Source of the DNA: Mixta intestinalis
GTDB lineage: Bacteria > Pseudomonadota > Gammaproteobacteria > Enterobacterales > Enterobacteriaceae
Assembly (NCBI RefSeq): GCF_009914055.1
Contig: NZ_CP028271.1
Span: forward strand, 806,001 to 870,000
Direction: 5' to 3'
DNA length: 64,000 nt
Shown: positions 54,622 to 62,966 of the stretch, piece by piece
How the letters are laid out: every line of letters begins with the position of its first letter
Numbering within the stretch: the first letter of the stretch is position 1
Translations under genes and position numbers: made by a program
Notes under the pieces: generated by a model
The model's input: only the letters and a program-made list of their open reading frames with translations
Databases searched by the model: none
What the model was told of the DNA's origin: nothing

Positions 54622-54647
54622 AACCTCCGCTGTAAGCGGAGGTTTTT
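54622..54647 (+). terminator. rmf terminator
   Basis: AACCTCCGC (54622-54630) with GCGGAGGTT (54636-54644), a 5-nt loop, followed by TTT. Strong intrinsic terminator just after rmf; the sequence becomes markedly AT-rich beyond it. Confidence 0.93.
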
Positions 54648-54649
54648 GT

Positions 54650-55115
54650 TGATGTAGGACTCTATCTGTAAAGTGTTCATGCTAAATACTAGCCCGTTTT
54701 TTTAAAAACAATAAATTGTATGATCAGATATGAATCCGCTTCCTACGTATCCTGTCGTTGTCAAAATCATTATATATGAACATTAAGTAAAAATACGAAA
54801 GTTCGAAAGGCGATCGCGTTAAAGAGTTCTATTGCACCATTTTAATTTTATACACGATAAAAATATGCAATGGTTTTAAGTTAAGTAATCAAGTCGAGCG
54901 CATATATCTGAAGCCAGAATCTCACCCATTTTTATTTTTTTGAATTAACAGATTCTGTAAAAAAATATACTTTCACTAACGACAAATTTTGCATATCTTA
55001 CCTTAGGGAATAAGTTAGGCGTGTAGTTCAGGTTAACGGAATAACAATAGAACAAAATATTTAAAGACTTTTAAGGGAAGGAATCCCCCTGCTATGCAAG
55101 TGGAATCCTTAGCGA
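54650..55115. other. AT-rich gene-free stretch after rmf
   Basis: About 465 bases with very low GC and stops in all frames. The only structure is an imperfect hairpin, AAGGAATCC (55078-55086) with GGAATCCTT (55102-55110) and one A-A mismatch. It sits just beyond the acyltransferase stop and may end that transcript. No gene, tRNA or repeat is recognised. Confidence 0.5.
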
Positions 55116-56153
55116 CTATTTTTTTAGCATCAAGGGTTTTTCAATATACTTATGTAATAAAGTAGAAATTAGGATGCTTGAGCCGATTAATATTAAAAAT
55201 TTCAGAAAGCTGTAATGGTGCATACCAAATGTTGGGAAGTGTTTTTCATATAATAATAATATTGGGAAATGAATTAAATACAGAGTGTAAGAAATATCTC
55301 CCATAAAGGATAATGCTCTGAATTGAAATTTTATTAACAGAGGTTCAAGTAATAATAAGCCTAAAAAAAGCGGGAGGGTAAACCAAAAAAAACCATCCAT
55401 ACCGAATCCGGTGTTATGGTATTTAATAAAAACAAAAAAAGAAACAATTAATAATAGTACGCCTAAAGGAATATAAGTCTTGGGTTTTAGTGTTTTAATT
55501 TTATCATAGTTATACGCTATAATCATGCCGGCTATAAATTCAAATAATATCGTAGTGCTAAGTAGTTTAATTACAGCCTGTCCTGGATTCTTAACGTCTA
55601 AGTGCGCCGAAATAGAAGAGTTAAAGTGAAAATTTCCATTATATAAATATTGCAGGCCTACAACTGCCAGGATAATAGTAGCTGTTGCCACATGAATTCT
55701 TCTACGATGATTTATTTTCATAGCAAGGGCAAATATAAAATAAAATACTACCTCATAGGCTAACGTCCACGGAGGGCCCAACATATTCCAACCATAACCA
55801 GGTGCAGGTTGACTGTAATCTTTATGCAGTAGAAATAAAGACTTTAAAATTGTAGAAAGAGACTCATTGTAATATAAGGTAAGACAAAAAAATAACCAGA
55901 CAATAAAGTAAATTGGATAAATTCTTAAAAACCTTTTCCTCAAAAAATGAATAATACTTTTGTTTTTTGATGTAGTAAGAGTAATTATAAAACCACTAAT
56001 TATAAAGAACAAATCTACGCCAAATTTCCCAAAAGAAAATAAATTATTTATATAGGCTCCGTAATGTAAAAGAACGACAATCAGACATGCAAAACCCCTC
56101 ATGTAATGTACTGAAATGACTTGACTTTTTTGAAGTTGATGTGTTGCGGTCAT
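55116..56153 (-). CDS. Membrane acyltransferase, acyltransferase-3 (OafA/YrhL) family
   Basis: A 345-residue polytopic inner-membrane protein with about ten hydrophobic helices. Family motifs are RGFACLIVVLLHYG near residue 19 with the Arg and catalytic-type His, GVDLFFIISGFI, RKRFLRIYPIYF near 70, PWTLAYEVVFYF near 128, SYTLYLIHFPILL and C-terminal YIEKPLM. Such enzymes O-acylate cell-surface glycans; no SGNH domain is fused here. It has no functional neighbour, is far more AT-rich than the backbone, and lies between rmf and fabA, adjacent in E. coli. Acquisition by transfer is likely. The acyl group and acceptor are unknown. Confidence 0.88.
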   Translation of the reverse strand: MTATHQLQKSQVISVHYMRGFACLIVVLLHYGAYINNLFSFGKFGVDLFFIISGFIITLTTSKNKSIIHFLRKRFLRIYPIYFIVWLFFCLTLYYNESLSTILKSLFLLHKDYSQPAPGYGWNMLGPPWTLAYEVVFYFIFALAMKINHRRRIHVATATIILAVVGLQYLYNGNFHFNSSISAHLDVKNPGQAVIKLLSTTILFEFIAGMIIAYNYDKIKTLKPKTYIPLGVLLLIVSFFVFIKYHNTGFGMDGFFWFTLPLFLGLLLLEPLLIKFQFRALSFMGDISYTLYLIHFPILLLYEKHFPTFGMHHYSFLKFLILIGSSILISTLLHKYIEKPLMLKK

Positions 56154-56377
56154 GAAGATAAGAAAAGTAATAATGAAAAATTAAAAATAGCATTTTTTCT
56201 GATAATTATCAACAAAAATATGTAAGCCCAACATATCGCTACACTGCTTAAGCTATATGGTAGACTTAATCCTGCCTGCGAAAACAAAGTAGGAAATTAA
56301 GTATTGTTTATTATCATTTTAACTAATGATGATTTTGTTTTAAAGTACATATGTAACGTAGGTTTCTTAGTAAAAAA
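56154..56377. other. AT-rich spacer before IS200 remnant
   Basis: About 220 bases of AT-rich sequence upstream of the acyltransferase start; presumably holds its promoter (read leftwards). I see no gene or repeat in it. Confidence 0.4.
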
Positions 56378-56981
56378 CCACCTGCATAACAGGTGGCTTT
56401 GACACAGCCCCTTAAAAGGGGGCTTAAACACTACCCTTCCACTCCAGCTGTATTTGTCTTTCTTGTTCCTCTTTGGTTACCTTGTCCTGGTACCGTACAT
56501 ATCGTCTGATTATTTCTTCATTTGTCTCTACTGAATCCACAAAATATCACTCTTTAACAAGAGTGATTAACCCAAAGTTTGTGCTTCCTGAGATAAGGAA
56601 ACTTCACGAACAACCTGATGGCTGTTCGCCCTTCACAAATCCCATTAATTTGGAAACACTTAAACTCGGTGGGGTTCTGACAACCAGATGTATATGATCT
56701 ATTTGCACATTTAGTTCTACTACCGTGCATTTATTTATACTGCAGTGAATGTAGATATTATGGTAAAGCTCTTTACCAGGGTTACCCTTGAGGATTTTGT
56801 ATCTGTACTTCGGGGCCCATACGAGATGATACTGACAGCGATAGAATACGTGGGAAGCGGGTTCATATCTGCTCATGCTATTTACTCCTTGATTTGCTGG
56901 TAACAAAACAGGGTAATATTTAGCATGGGCATGCTATAGGCAGAGCCCGCATGAACGATCACCATCTCCATAGGAGGTGGT
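56378..56981 (-). mobile_element. IS200-type insertion sequence remnant
   Basis: A decayed single-gene element containing an IS200-like tnpA read leftwards. Hairpins lie at both sides: CCACCTG (56378-56384) with CAGGTGG (56390-56396), whose left-going strand runs into TTTTTT, and ACCATCTCC (56961-56969) with GGAGGTGGT (56973-56981). Sub-terminal hairpins rather than inverted repeats are typical of IS200/IS605 elements. A further hairpin AGCCCC/GGGGGCT (56406-56424) lies at the tnpA stop. Exact ends are uncertain. Confidence 0.7.
56424..56876 (-). pseudogene. tnpA: IS200-family Y1 transposase TnpA, frameshifted
   Basis: ATG 56876 behind AAGGAG begins MSRYEPASHVFYRCQYHLVW, continuing to QIDHIHLVV with the HUH-type His-x-His. 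The frame breaks after GFVKG near 56,640. One base out of phase it resumes as TAIRLFVKFPYLRKHKLW, then is damaged again near 56,550, and recovers as DSVETNEEIIRRYVRYQDK to a stop at 56424-56426. Total span is 453 bases, about the full length of IS200 TnpA (roughly 150 codons). At least two shifts mean it is not functional. Confidence 0.85.
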
Positions 56982-57736
56982 TTAAAATTGATAAACAAAA
57001 AATCTATTGTTGAAGGGTCTTATGACTTATTATATAATATCGGCTAAGAAGGTAATGTTATAACCCATGCAAAAAATGATTTTGATTATATTGCTTGATC
57101 CAATGGTTTGTTAAAAATATTCAAAATAAAAATAGTGAATTATATTAATCATCAAATTAGAATGTACTTGTTTTTAATAAGTACTTTTATCGCTTATAGA
57201 ACCCGTCTCCAGCCAGGGATGCATGAAATTTTTAGTTTTAAGATAGCTATAAAATCTCTTTTGTTTTGTTAAAATACTCTGCTGCGTGGCAATTAAAAAG
57301 TTCAAACAAAAAACAAAAAAGAATCCCAGGAGTAGATGAAAATATTTAGCGCATACCTGCTGCAACTGTAAATACCATAATTTGTTGTTCCGAATTAACG
57401 CTTATAGGTATCGGATGCGGAGAAATGCATTTCGTCGAAGATGACGTGTCTTGCTTTATGAGATGTTCGAAAGAGGAAAGCAAACTGATGCTATATGTGA
57501 AATTTGGTTATTTAAAGTATAAATACAAGAACAGAGTATTTTAGTGCAAAGGGTGCATTGTCGTTTAGTTGTGGATAACGATAAATTAAATGTACAGAAC
57601 TATATAAAACTCTACTCTGAAGACGATGACAGATGAGTAGTTATCGATTCCATATATAGGCAACCTATAAGTACTCTATAAATACTAAGATACTCCTGTA
57701 AGAACACAACTGGTAACATATTCTACAGGTATGCCT
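56982..57736. other. Gene-poor stretch before fabA
   Basis: About 750 AT-rich bases. Open frames are short: a leftward 63-codon frame at 57174-57365 with a hydrophobic N-terminal half, and a rightward 39-codon frame at 57425-57544. Neither has a recognisable product or convincing ribosome site. No tRNA, integrase or repeat array is seen. Together with the IS200 remnant this looks like residue of an old insertion. Confidence 0.5.
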
Positions 57737-57761
57737 GAAAAACCTCCGGCTATGCCGGAGG
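57737..57761 (-). terminator. fabA terminator
   Basis: Read leftwards, CCTCCGGC and GCCGGAGG (57754-57761 with 57743-57750) form an 8-bp stem with a 3-nt loop and run into TTTTT. It lies about 20 bases after the fabA stop. Confidence 0.92.
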
Positions 57762-57778
57762 GTATTTATTTTGGATGC

Positions 57779-58297
57779 TTAAAACGCGGTAGTGTCTTTA
57801 AACAGACCCACTTTCAGATCGCTGGCAGTATAAATCACGTTACCATCAACCAGTACTTCGCCATCCGCTACGCCCATTACCAGCTTACGGTTAATGACGC
57901 GTTTAAAATGGATACGATAGGTGACCTTCTTCGCAGTCGGCAACACCTGTCCGGTAAATTTCACTTCACCAACGCCCAGCGCACGACCTTTGCCTTCCGC
58001 GCCAAGCCAGCCCAGGTAAAAGCCAACCAGCTGCCACATTGCATCCAGACCCAGGCAGCCCGGCATTACCGGATCGCCGATAAAGTGGCAGGAGAAAAAC
58101 CAGAGATCGGGATTAATATCCAGCTCTGCTTCAACATATCCCTTACCGAAGTTACCGCCTTCTTCGCTCATTTTGACCACGCGGTCCATCATCAGCATAT
58201 TGCCAGACGGCAGCGGTGGCCCTTCAGCGCCAAAAAGCTCTCCGCGTCCAGAGGCAATCAGATCTTCTTTTGTGTAGGAGTCGCGTTTTTCAACCAT
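57779..58297 (-). CDS. fabA: 3-hydroxyacyl-[acyl-carrier-protein] dehydratase/isomerase FabA
   Basis: FabA dehydrates 3-hydroxydecanoyl-ACP and isomerises the trans-2 product to cis-3, starting unsaturated fatty acid synthesis. ATG 58297 gives MVEKRDSYTKEDLIASGRGE and 172 residues as in E. coli; an ATG two codons upstream is also in frame. Catalytic His lies in CHFIGDPVMPG and catalytic Asp in LGLDAMWQL. FabR- and FadR-like operators lie just upstream. Confidence 0.97.
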   Translation of the reverse strand: MVEKRDSYTKEDLIASGRGELFGAEGPPLPSGNMLMMDRVVKMSEEGGNFGKGYVEAELDINPDLWFFSCHFIGDPVMPGCLGLDAMWQLVGFYLGWLGAEGKGRALGVGEVKFTGQVLPTAKKVTYRIHFKRVINRKLVMGVADGEVLVDGNVIYTASDLKVGLFKDTTAF

Positions 58298-58332
58298 GTT
58301 CAATAAGCCTTGTTTAGTGAATCACGAAGTTT

Positions 58333-58350
58333 AGCTAACAGGTGTAAGCT
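58333..58350 (-). promoter_or_regulatory. FabR operator upstream of fabA
   Basis: Read toward fabA the site is AGCTTACACCTGTTAGCT, an imperfect palindrome close to the E. coli fabA FabR site. It lies about 36-53 bases before the fabA ATG. FabR represses fabA and fabB in response to unsaturated acyl thioesters. Confidence 0.7.
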
Positions 58351-58351
58351 G

Positions 58352-58368
58352 AACAACTCCGATCAGCT
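58352..58368 (-). promoter_or_regulatory. FadR operator upstream of fabA
   Basis: Read toward fabA the 17-mer is AGCTGATCGGAGTTGTT, very close to the E. coli fabA FadR site. In E. coli FadR activates fabA from this place. It touches the lonB stop codon (58363-58365) and adjoins the FabR site. Confidence 0.72.
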
Positions 58369-60111
58369 GTGGTTAAACCAGTTTAGCCAACGCAGAGGCC
58401 AGGGGCGTTGCCGCGCTTCCTGTTGGTTAAATTCTGTAATGCGCTCCTGAATTGACTGTAACAAACATGGTGCGTTGTCTTTTTTCCAGGCAATACCGGT
58501 CAGCAACGGCAGAGCTTCAACCACCTCGTTGACGGCCCACAGATGAAACTGACCTTCACGCACCGCATCTACCACCGCCTGCTGCAGGCAGAGATGACGT
58601 ACGTTTGCCGCCGGGATAATTACGCCCTGCTGGCCGGTCAGGCCGCGCTGCTGACAGACTTCAAAGAAACCTTCAATTTTTTCATTCAGTCCACCAACCG
58701 GCTGAACATGACCAAACTGATCGACTGAACCGGTTACCGCAATCTGCTGATTGATCGGCTGTTCGGCCAGGGCACTGACCAGCGCGCACAGCTCAGCGAG
58801 CGAGGCGCTGTCGCCATCAACTTCGGAATAGGATTGCTCAAATACCAGAGAGGCGGAGAAGGGAAGCTGTTGATCGAGCTCCAGCTCGGCAATCAGGAAA
58901 GCCTGCATGATCATCATGCCTTTGGCATGAATGTTTCCGCCCAGCTCGGCTTTACGTTCAACATCGGTGAATTCGCCATCGCCCACGTGTACAACGCAGC
59001 TGATACGTGACGGTTCACCAAACGCACGTGGATGACCGGGGAATTCAATAACCGACAGGCCGTTAATTTGCCCAACTATAGCGCCTTCGGTTTCTATCAG
59101 AATTTGGTCAAGCAGGATTTCATCGCGCATCTGCTCCGGCAGGTAATTTTCCCGCCAGCTGCGGGCGTCCAACGCGGTTTGTAACGCTTCTGCGTCCAGC
59201 CTTTCGCCATACTCTGCGGCCTCACGCAGCTGGCGACCAAGCCAGGCAGGGCAAAGCGGCAAAATTTCCTGATCGCCGCTGTAGCGTACCGCTTCCTGTA
59301 GTAACAGAGGCCAGAAATCGGGCGTGATGTCTGGTAGTCTGGCCTGGCGTGACAGCGCGGTAACCCAGCGGCACCACAGGGCCATGTCTTCCTGCTCTTC
59401 AACGCGCAGGCTCTCTTCGTATTCACTGTAGATAGCCAGCGAAGCAAGCTCAGGTTCCATCTCCTGAAAGTCGGCCATCGCATCGCGATCGCCACACAGT
59501 ACCAGCTTCAGCTGCATTGGCATTGAAGGAATGCCGATCGGCAGCGGGCGTGATTCATCTGGTGAAAGCCAGTCAAAACGCTGCTGCTGCACAATCTGCT
59601 TCAGACGCAGCCACATTAGCGGTTGTGCCAGTAGCGCACGCAAAGAAAGCAGTAGCGTACCGCCGTTAGCGCGATGAATCAGTCCCGGCTCCAGCGTAAC
59701 GCGTTGGGCAAAGATACGCACACAGCCAAAAAGCTGTTCTGGTTCGATCCAGTCAGCAAACTGCGTCTCGCCGCGGCTGGCAAATGCATCTTCTGCTATT
59801 TGCGCCGGTTGCCAGGTAATCTGTTCTTCATTAATCAGATAGTTACCGCCGTAAAGATCTTTCTTCTTGACGTCGTTATGCTGTAATGTTTGCGCCAGCA
59901 ATGACAGCGTCTCACTGTTTTCCGCACAGCGAATCAGCAGCAGTGGGAAGGGCGCACGGCTACGCTGCAGCAACTGGGCGGCATCAAACAGGCGAGGCTG
60001 GATGTCAGGCAGAATATCAGAGCCGTTATCGCTAAAATCGCGGGAAAAAACAGGCTGGAAACTATCGGCATCAGGCTGTAGCGCCTGCCATGCAAGTCGG
60101 TTGCTGGTCAA
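58363..60111 (-). CDS. ycbZ: Lon-like protease LonB/YcbZ
   Basis: A 582-residue Lon-family protein (E. coli YcbZ 586). The N-terminal two-thirds is an AAA-like region that lacks a Walker A GxxxxGK motif, as in E. coli YcbZ. The C-terminal Lon protease domain has the Ser-Lys dyad: Ser in EVDGDSASLAELCALVSAL and Lys in GGLNEKIEGFFEVC. FPGHPRAFGEPSRISCVVHVGDGE is highly conserved. The physiological substrate is not established. It is divergent from matP and ends at the fabA operators. Confidence 0.93.
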   Translation of the reverse strand: MTSNRLAWQALQPDADSFQPVFSRDFSDNGSDILPDIQPRLFDAAQLLQRSRAPFPLLLIRCAENSETLSLLAQTLQHNDVKKKDLYGGNYLINEEQITWQPAQIAEDAFASRGETQFADWIEPEQLFGCVRIFAQRVTLEPGLIHRANGGTLLLSLRALLAQPLMWLRLKQIVQQQRFDWLSPDESRPLPIGIPSMPMQLKLVLCGDRDAMADFQEMEPELASLAIYSEYEESLRVEEQEDMALWCRWVTALSRQARLPDITPDFWPLLLQEAVRYSGDQEILPLCPAWLGRQLREAAEYGERLDAEALQTALDARSWRENYLPEQMRDEILLDQILIETEGAIVGQINGLSVIEFPGHPRAFGEPSRISCVVHVGDGEFTDVERKAELGGNIHAKGMMIMQAFLIAELELDQQLPFSASLVFEQSYSEVDGDSASLAELCALVSALAEQPINQQIAVTGSVDQFGHVQPVGGLNEKIEGFFEVCQQRGLTGQQGVIIPAANVRHLCLQQAVVDAVREGQFHLWAVNEVVEALPLLTGIAWKKDNAPCLLQSIQERITEFNQQEARQRPWPLRWLNWFNHS

Positions 60112-60296
60112 AGTAATCGTATTTGTCTTGTATTAATGTAAAGCGCGATTATACAGCTTTTCAGGCTGTTAAGCACGGCAGAGATTGGGATGTCCTTGAG
60201 AAGGGGAACGGTGAATATGTCGCTGCGCCTTTCTCTGCCGCAAGAGATAAAAAAGCTGTTATTCTTAGTTTGTTACCTGCTCATGATGAGATTCCG

Positions 60297-60758
60297 ATGA
60301 AATATCAGCAGCTGGAAAACCTTGAAAGCGGATGGAAATGGAAGTACCTGGTGAAAAAACATCGGGAAGGGGAAGCGATCACCCGATATATTGAAATCAG
60401 CGCCGCGCAGGAAGCTGTAAAGGCCTTACTGGCGATGGAAAACCATCCGATAGACGTGCTGAAATGGATTGAGCAACATATCAATCCGGCGCTGGAAAAC
60501 CGTATGAAGCAGACGATTCGCGCACGGCGAAAGCGTCATTTCAATGCTGAACATCAGCATACCCGTAAGAAATCTATCGATCTGGAATATCTGGTATGGC
60601 AAAGGCTGGCCGGACTGGCGCAGCGTCGCAGCAGCACTCTGTCTGAAACTATTGTACAGCTTATTGAAGATGCCGAACGTAAAGAGAAATATGCCAGCCA
60701 GATGTCTACGCTACGCCAGGATTTACAGGCGATTCTTGGCAAAGACGATGTAAAGTAG
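60297..60758 (+). CDS. matP: Macrodomain Ter protein MatP
   Basis: MatP binds matS sites, organises the Ter macrodomain and links it to the divisome through ZapB. ATG 60297 gives MKYQQLENLESGWKWKYLVK, identical to E. coli, and 153 residues (E. coli 150). The frame is open from 60123, but the 58 upstream codons are not family sequence. RMKQTIRARRKRHFNAEHQH precedes the ribbon-helix-helix DNA-binding part (KSIDLEYLVWQRLAGLAQRR). A C-terminal coiled coil follows. I noted no perfect matS site in the window. Confidence 0.96.
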   Translation: MKYQQLENLESGWKWKYLVKKHREGEAITRYIEISAAQEAVKALLAMENHPIDVLKWIEQHINPALENRMKQTIRARRKRHFNAEHQHTRKKSIDLEYLVWQRLAGLAQRRSSTLSETIVQLIEDAERKEKYASQMSTLRQDLQAILGKDDVK

Positions 60759-60784
60759 AACGAAAGTTACAAACGCAGCCATAA

Positions 60785-60810
60785 AAAAACCCCGCCTGAG
60801 CGGGGTTTTT
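60785..60810. terminator. matP/ompA bidirectional terminator
   Basis: AAAAACCCCGC (60785-60795) pairs with GCGGGGTTTTT (60800-60810) around a 4-nt loop, with A/T runs on both sides. It serves the convergent matP and ompA. Confidence 0.95.
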
Positions 60811-60825
60811 CGTAACGACTATTAC

Positions 60826-61899
60826 TTAAGCCTGCGGCTGAGTAACAACGTCTTTCATGCCTTTAACTTCGATTTCTACGCGACGGTCCGGTGCCAGGCA
60901 GTCGATCTGGGCGTTACGGCCTTTCACGCTGTCACAGGTGTTGCCAGTAACCGGGTTAGATTCACCCATGCCACGTGCAGAGATCTTGTTAGACGGGATA
61001 CCTTTAGATACCAGGTAATCAACAACAGACTGAGCACGTTTCTCAGACAGTTTCTGGTTGTACTGGTCAGAACCGATGCGGTCAGTGTAACCCAGAACGA
61101 TAACAGAACCATCTTTCGGATCCATTGAGCTCAGCTGAGAGTACAGCTGATCCAGTGCCTGCTGACCTTCACCTTTCAGGGTAGCTTTGTTGAAGTTGAA
61201 CAGCACGTCAGATTTCAGCGTGAAGTGTTTGGTTTCAACAACCGGAGCCGGAGCCGGAGTCGGGGCCGGCATCGGAGCCACTGCATCATCCTGACCGAAG
61301 CGGTAAGAAACACCCAGGCTCAGCATGGCGTTATCAGGGCGTGTACCAACGGTACCTGCGTCGCCGATGTTGTTAACCCACTGGTAATCCAGACGGGTTG
61401 CCCAGTTTTTGGTCAGCGCGTATTCAACACCAACGGCAGCCAGCGGTGAAACGCCGGTGTCGTGGTCTTTACGGTTGATATTAGTACCAACAACGTGCTG
61501 AGTAGAGTCAGCGCGCCATACCATACCACCCAGACGGGTATAGATATCCAGATCATCCATAATCGGGTAGCTCAGTTTAGCTGCCAGCTGGATGCCTTGT
61601 GCTTTGAAAGCGCCGTTCACTACGTCGCCTTTGTACGGCATGCGGCCAAGCCAGTCATAACCCAGCTCGAAGCCAAGATAAGGATTAGCCTGATAACCAA
61701 CGAATGCACCAGCGCCCAGCTGGCTTTCGTGAGTCGGGCCATCGTTATTTACGTAGTTGTTACCGTAGTAACCAGTATCGTGATACTGAGACCAGCCCAG
61801 TTTAGCACCGGTGTACCAGGTGTCATCTTTCGGAGCGGCCTGCGCTACGGTAGCGAAGCCAGCCAGTGCCACTGCAATTGCGATAGCTGTCTTTTTCAT
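60826..61899 (-). CDS. ompA: Outer-membrane protein A
   Basis: OmpA ties the outer membrane to peptidoglycan. ATG 61899 gives MKKTAIAIAVALAGFATVAQA, a 21-residue signal peptide, and 357 residues in total. An eight-strand barrel (about 25-195) and a Pro/Ala hinge (VAPMPAPTPAPAPVVE) follow. The C-terminal OmpA-like domain has NKLSEKRAQSVVDYL-type peptidoglycan-binding residues and a disulfide pair in NTCDSVKGRNAQIDC. GAGGCGCAAAAA before the ATG equals the E. coli ribosome site. Codon use is strongly biased, as for an abundant protein. Confidence 0.97.
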   Translation of the reverse strand: MKKTAIAIAVALAGFATVAQAAPKDDTWYTGAKLGWSQYHDTGYYGNNYVNNDGPTHESQLGAGAFVGYQANPYLGFELGYDWLGRMPYKGDVVNGAFKAQGIQLAAKLSYPIMDDLDIYTRLGGMVWRADSTQHVVGTNINRKDHDTGVSPLAAVGVEYALTKNWATRLDYQWVNNIGDAGTVGTRPDNAMLSLGVSYRFGQDDAVAPMPAPTPAPAPVVETKHFTLKSDVLFNFNKATLKGEGQQALDQLYSQLSSMDPKDGSVIVLGYTDRIGSDQYNQKLSEKRAQSVVDYLVSKGIPSNKISARGMGESNPVTGNTCDSVKGRNAQIDCLAPDRRVEIEVKGMKDVVTQPQA

Positions 61900-62249
61900 T
61901 TTTTGCGCCTCGTTATCATCCAAATAGGCAAGGAGCTTAAAGTAAGCTCTTGGTTGTAATCCTTCGCCGGGTCCTTTTGCTCGATTATTACTCTACCGGA
62001 AAACGGAGGTTATAGAGCACCCTGGCGAGATAAAGTCTACAACGTGGCGAGAAACTTACAAGTAAGATGTGAGGCAGGTGCGCAAAAAAAGACTGTTCCG
62101 TACACAATTTTTAACATCTGCCCTGATTTTTAGCGCCAAAAAAAGTATAAGTCAGTGTGGCGAAACTCAGGCGCAGCCGCGCCAGAGTAGAATCAGCGGG
62201 TTATCGGAAGAATGTCTCTGTTTTTAACTGAGATTTATCTTATATTTAC
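61900..62249 (-). promoter_or_regulatory. ompA leader and promoter region
   Basis: These 350 bases between ompA and the sulA stop hold the ompA 5' leader and promoter. The part next to the ATG (GATAATAACGAGGCGC-like) matches E. coli, where a leader of about 130 nt controls mRNA stability and is the MicA sRNA target. A perfect -10/-35 pair was not assigned. No gene is seen. Confidence 0.55.
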
Positions 62250-62756
62250 TTAATGATACAAAGTTGAGTGAATTTTCAGCCTGTTTTTTTGTCCGTCAAG
62301 TAACGAACAGCCCGATTGAGGACGCATAATCAGTCCTAAAGCCTGCCCCACTGAAGCCGCTTCTTCAAGCTGGCGACGCTCATTTTCACTGATATCGTAC
62401 GGAAACCATCCTAACACCACGCTGTAATTACCCGTCTGCAATGCTTTTACCATCGCTTCAACCGTACCTGCTTTTGGCTGATTGGTGATTTGCATCATTT
62501 TATCCAGCGGTAACCCGGATGCTTTCAGCCAGCTTCGACTGATCTTTTGCGGTGGAGTCAGCCAAAGCTGCCAGCGGGACTGGGTGCCCAGCTGCTGTAG
62601 CAGCGGTAGTAACAGCAGCTGCGTCAATCCTGGCTGTGCTTCACTGTAACTTAATTCGCTAATCCAGCCGTGAGCCAGCGACGGTGACAAAGAAGCATTG
62701 GGATGGCCTGACAGCGCCGCGCGAGCAAAGGAAGACTTCAGTAAATGAGTACGCAT
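62250..62756 (-). CDS. sulA: SOS cell division inhibitor SulA
   Basis: SulA binds FtsZ monomers and blocks Z-ring formation after DNA damage; Lon degrades it. The 168-residue product (E. coli 169) has the conserved GLTQLLLLPLLQQLGTQSRW, WLTPPQKISRSWLKASGLP and the C-terminal Lon-recognition end with a terminal YH. A perfect LexA box lies just upstream. Confidence 0.95.
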   Translation of the reverse strand: MRTHLLKSSFARAALSGHPNASLSPSLAHGWISELSYSEAQPGLTQLLLLPLLQQLGTQSRWQLWLTPPQKISRSWLKASGLPLDKMMQITNQPKAGTVEAMVKALQTGNYSVVLGWFPYDISENERRQLEEAASVGQALGLIMRPQSGCSLLDGQKNRLKIHSTLYH

Positions 62757-62775
62757 GATTATCAGCTCATGTGGT

Positions 62776-62795
62776 TACTGTATGGATATACAGTA
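62776..62795 (-). promoter_or_regulatory. LexA (SOS) box of sulA
   Basis: TACTGTATGGATATACAGTA contains the SOS core CTGT-N8-ACAG at 62778-62793 with matching TA flanks. It is about 20 bases before the sulA ATG, so LexA would block the promoter. Confidence 0.95.
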
Positions 62796-62966
62796 ATGCG
62801 ATAAAAGCCTAAGATCAACCTCATTTTTTGAAAACGTCTCGCAATTTTACGACTTAAATTACGGCAAGCTCATTTAGTAATTGAACCGTTAACCAGAATT
62901 GCCTATGTTTTTAGATGATGTAAAACAGGGAGTTAGTCTGAGACTCTTAAGGAAATGGAGCCGCAT

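Noticed and set aside
57174..57365. 63-codon leftward frame with a hydrophobic N-terminal half
   Set aside because: Low-complexity AT-rich sequence where chance frames encode Phe/Leu-rich peptides; no ribosome site or neighbour to support it.
57425..57544. 39-codon rightward frame starting MHFVEDDVSC
   Set aside because: Ribosome site poorly spaced and no recognisable product; insufficient evidence for a gene.
60123..60296. Longer MatP with 58 extra N-terminal residues
   Set aside because: The extension is not family sequence; the MKYQQLENLES start at 60297 matches known MatP exactly.
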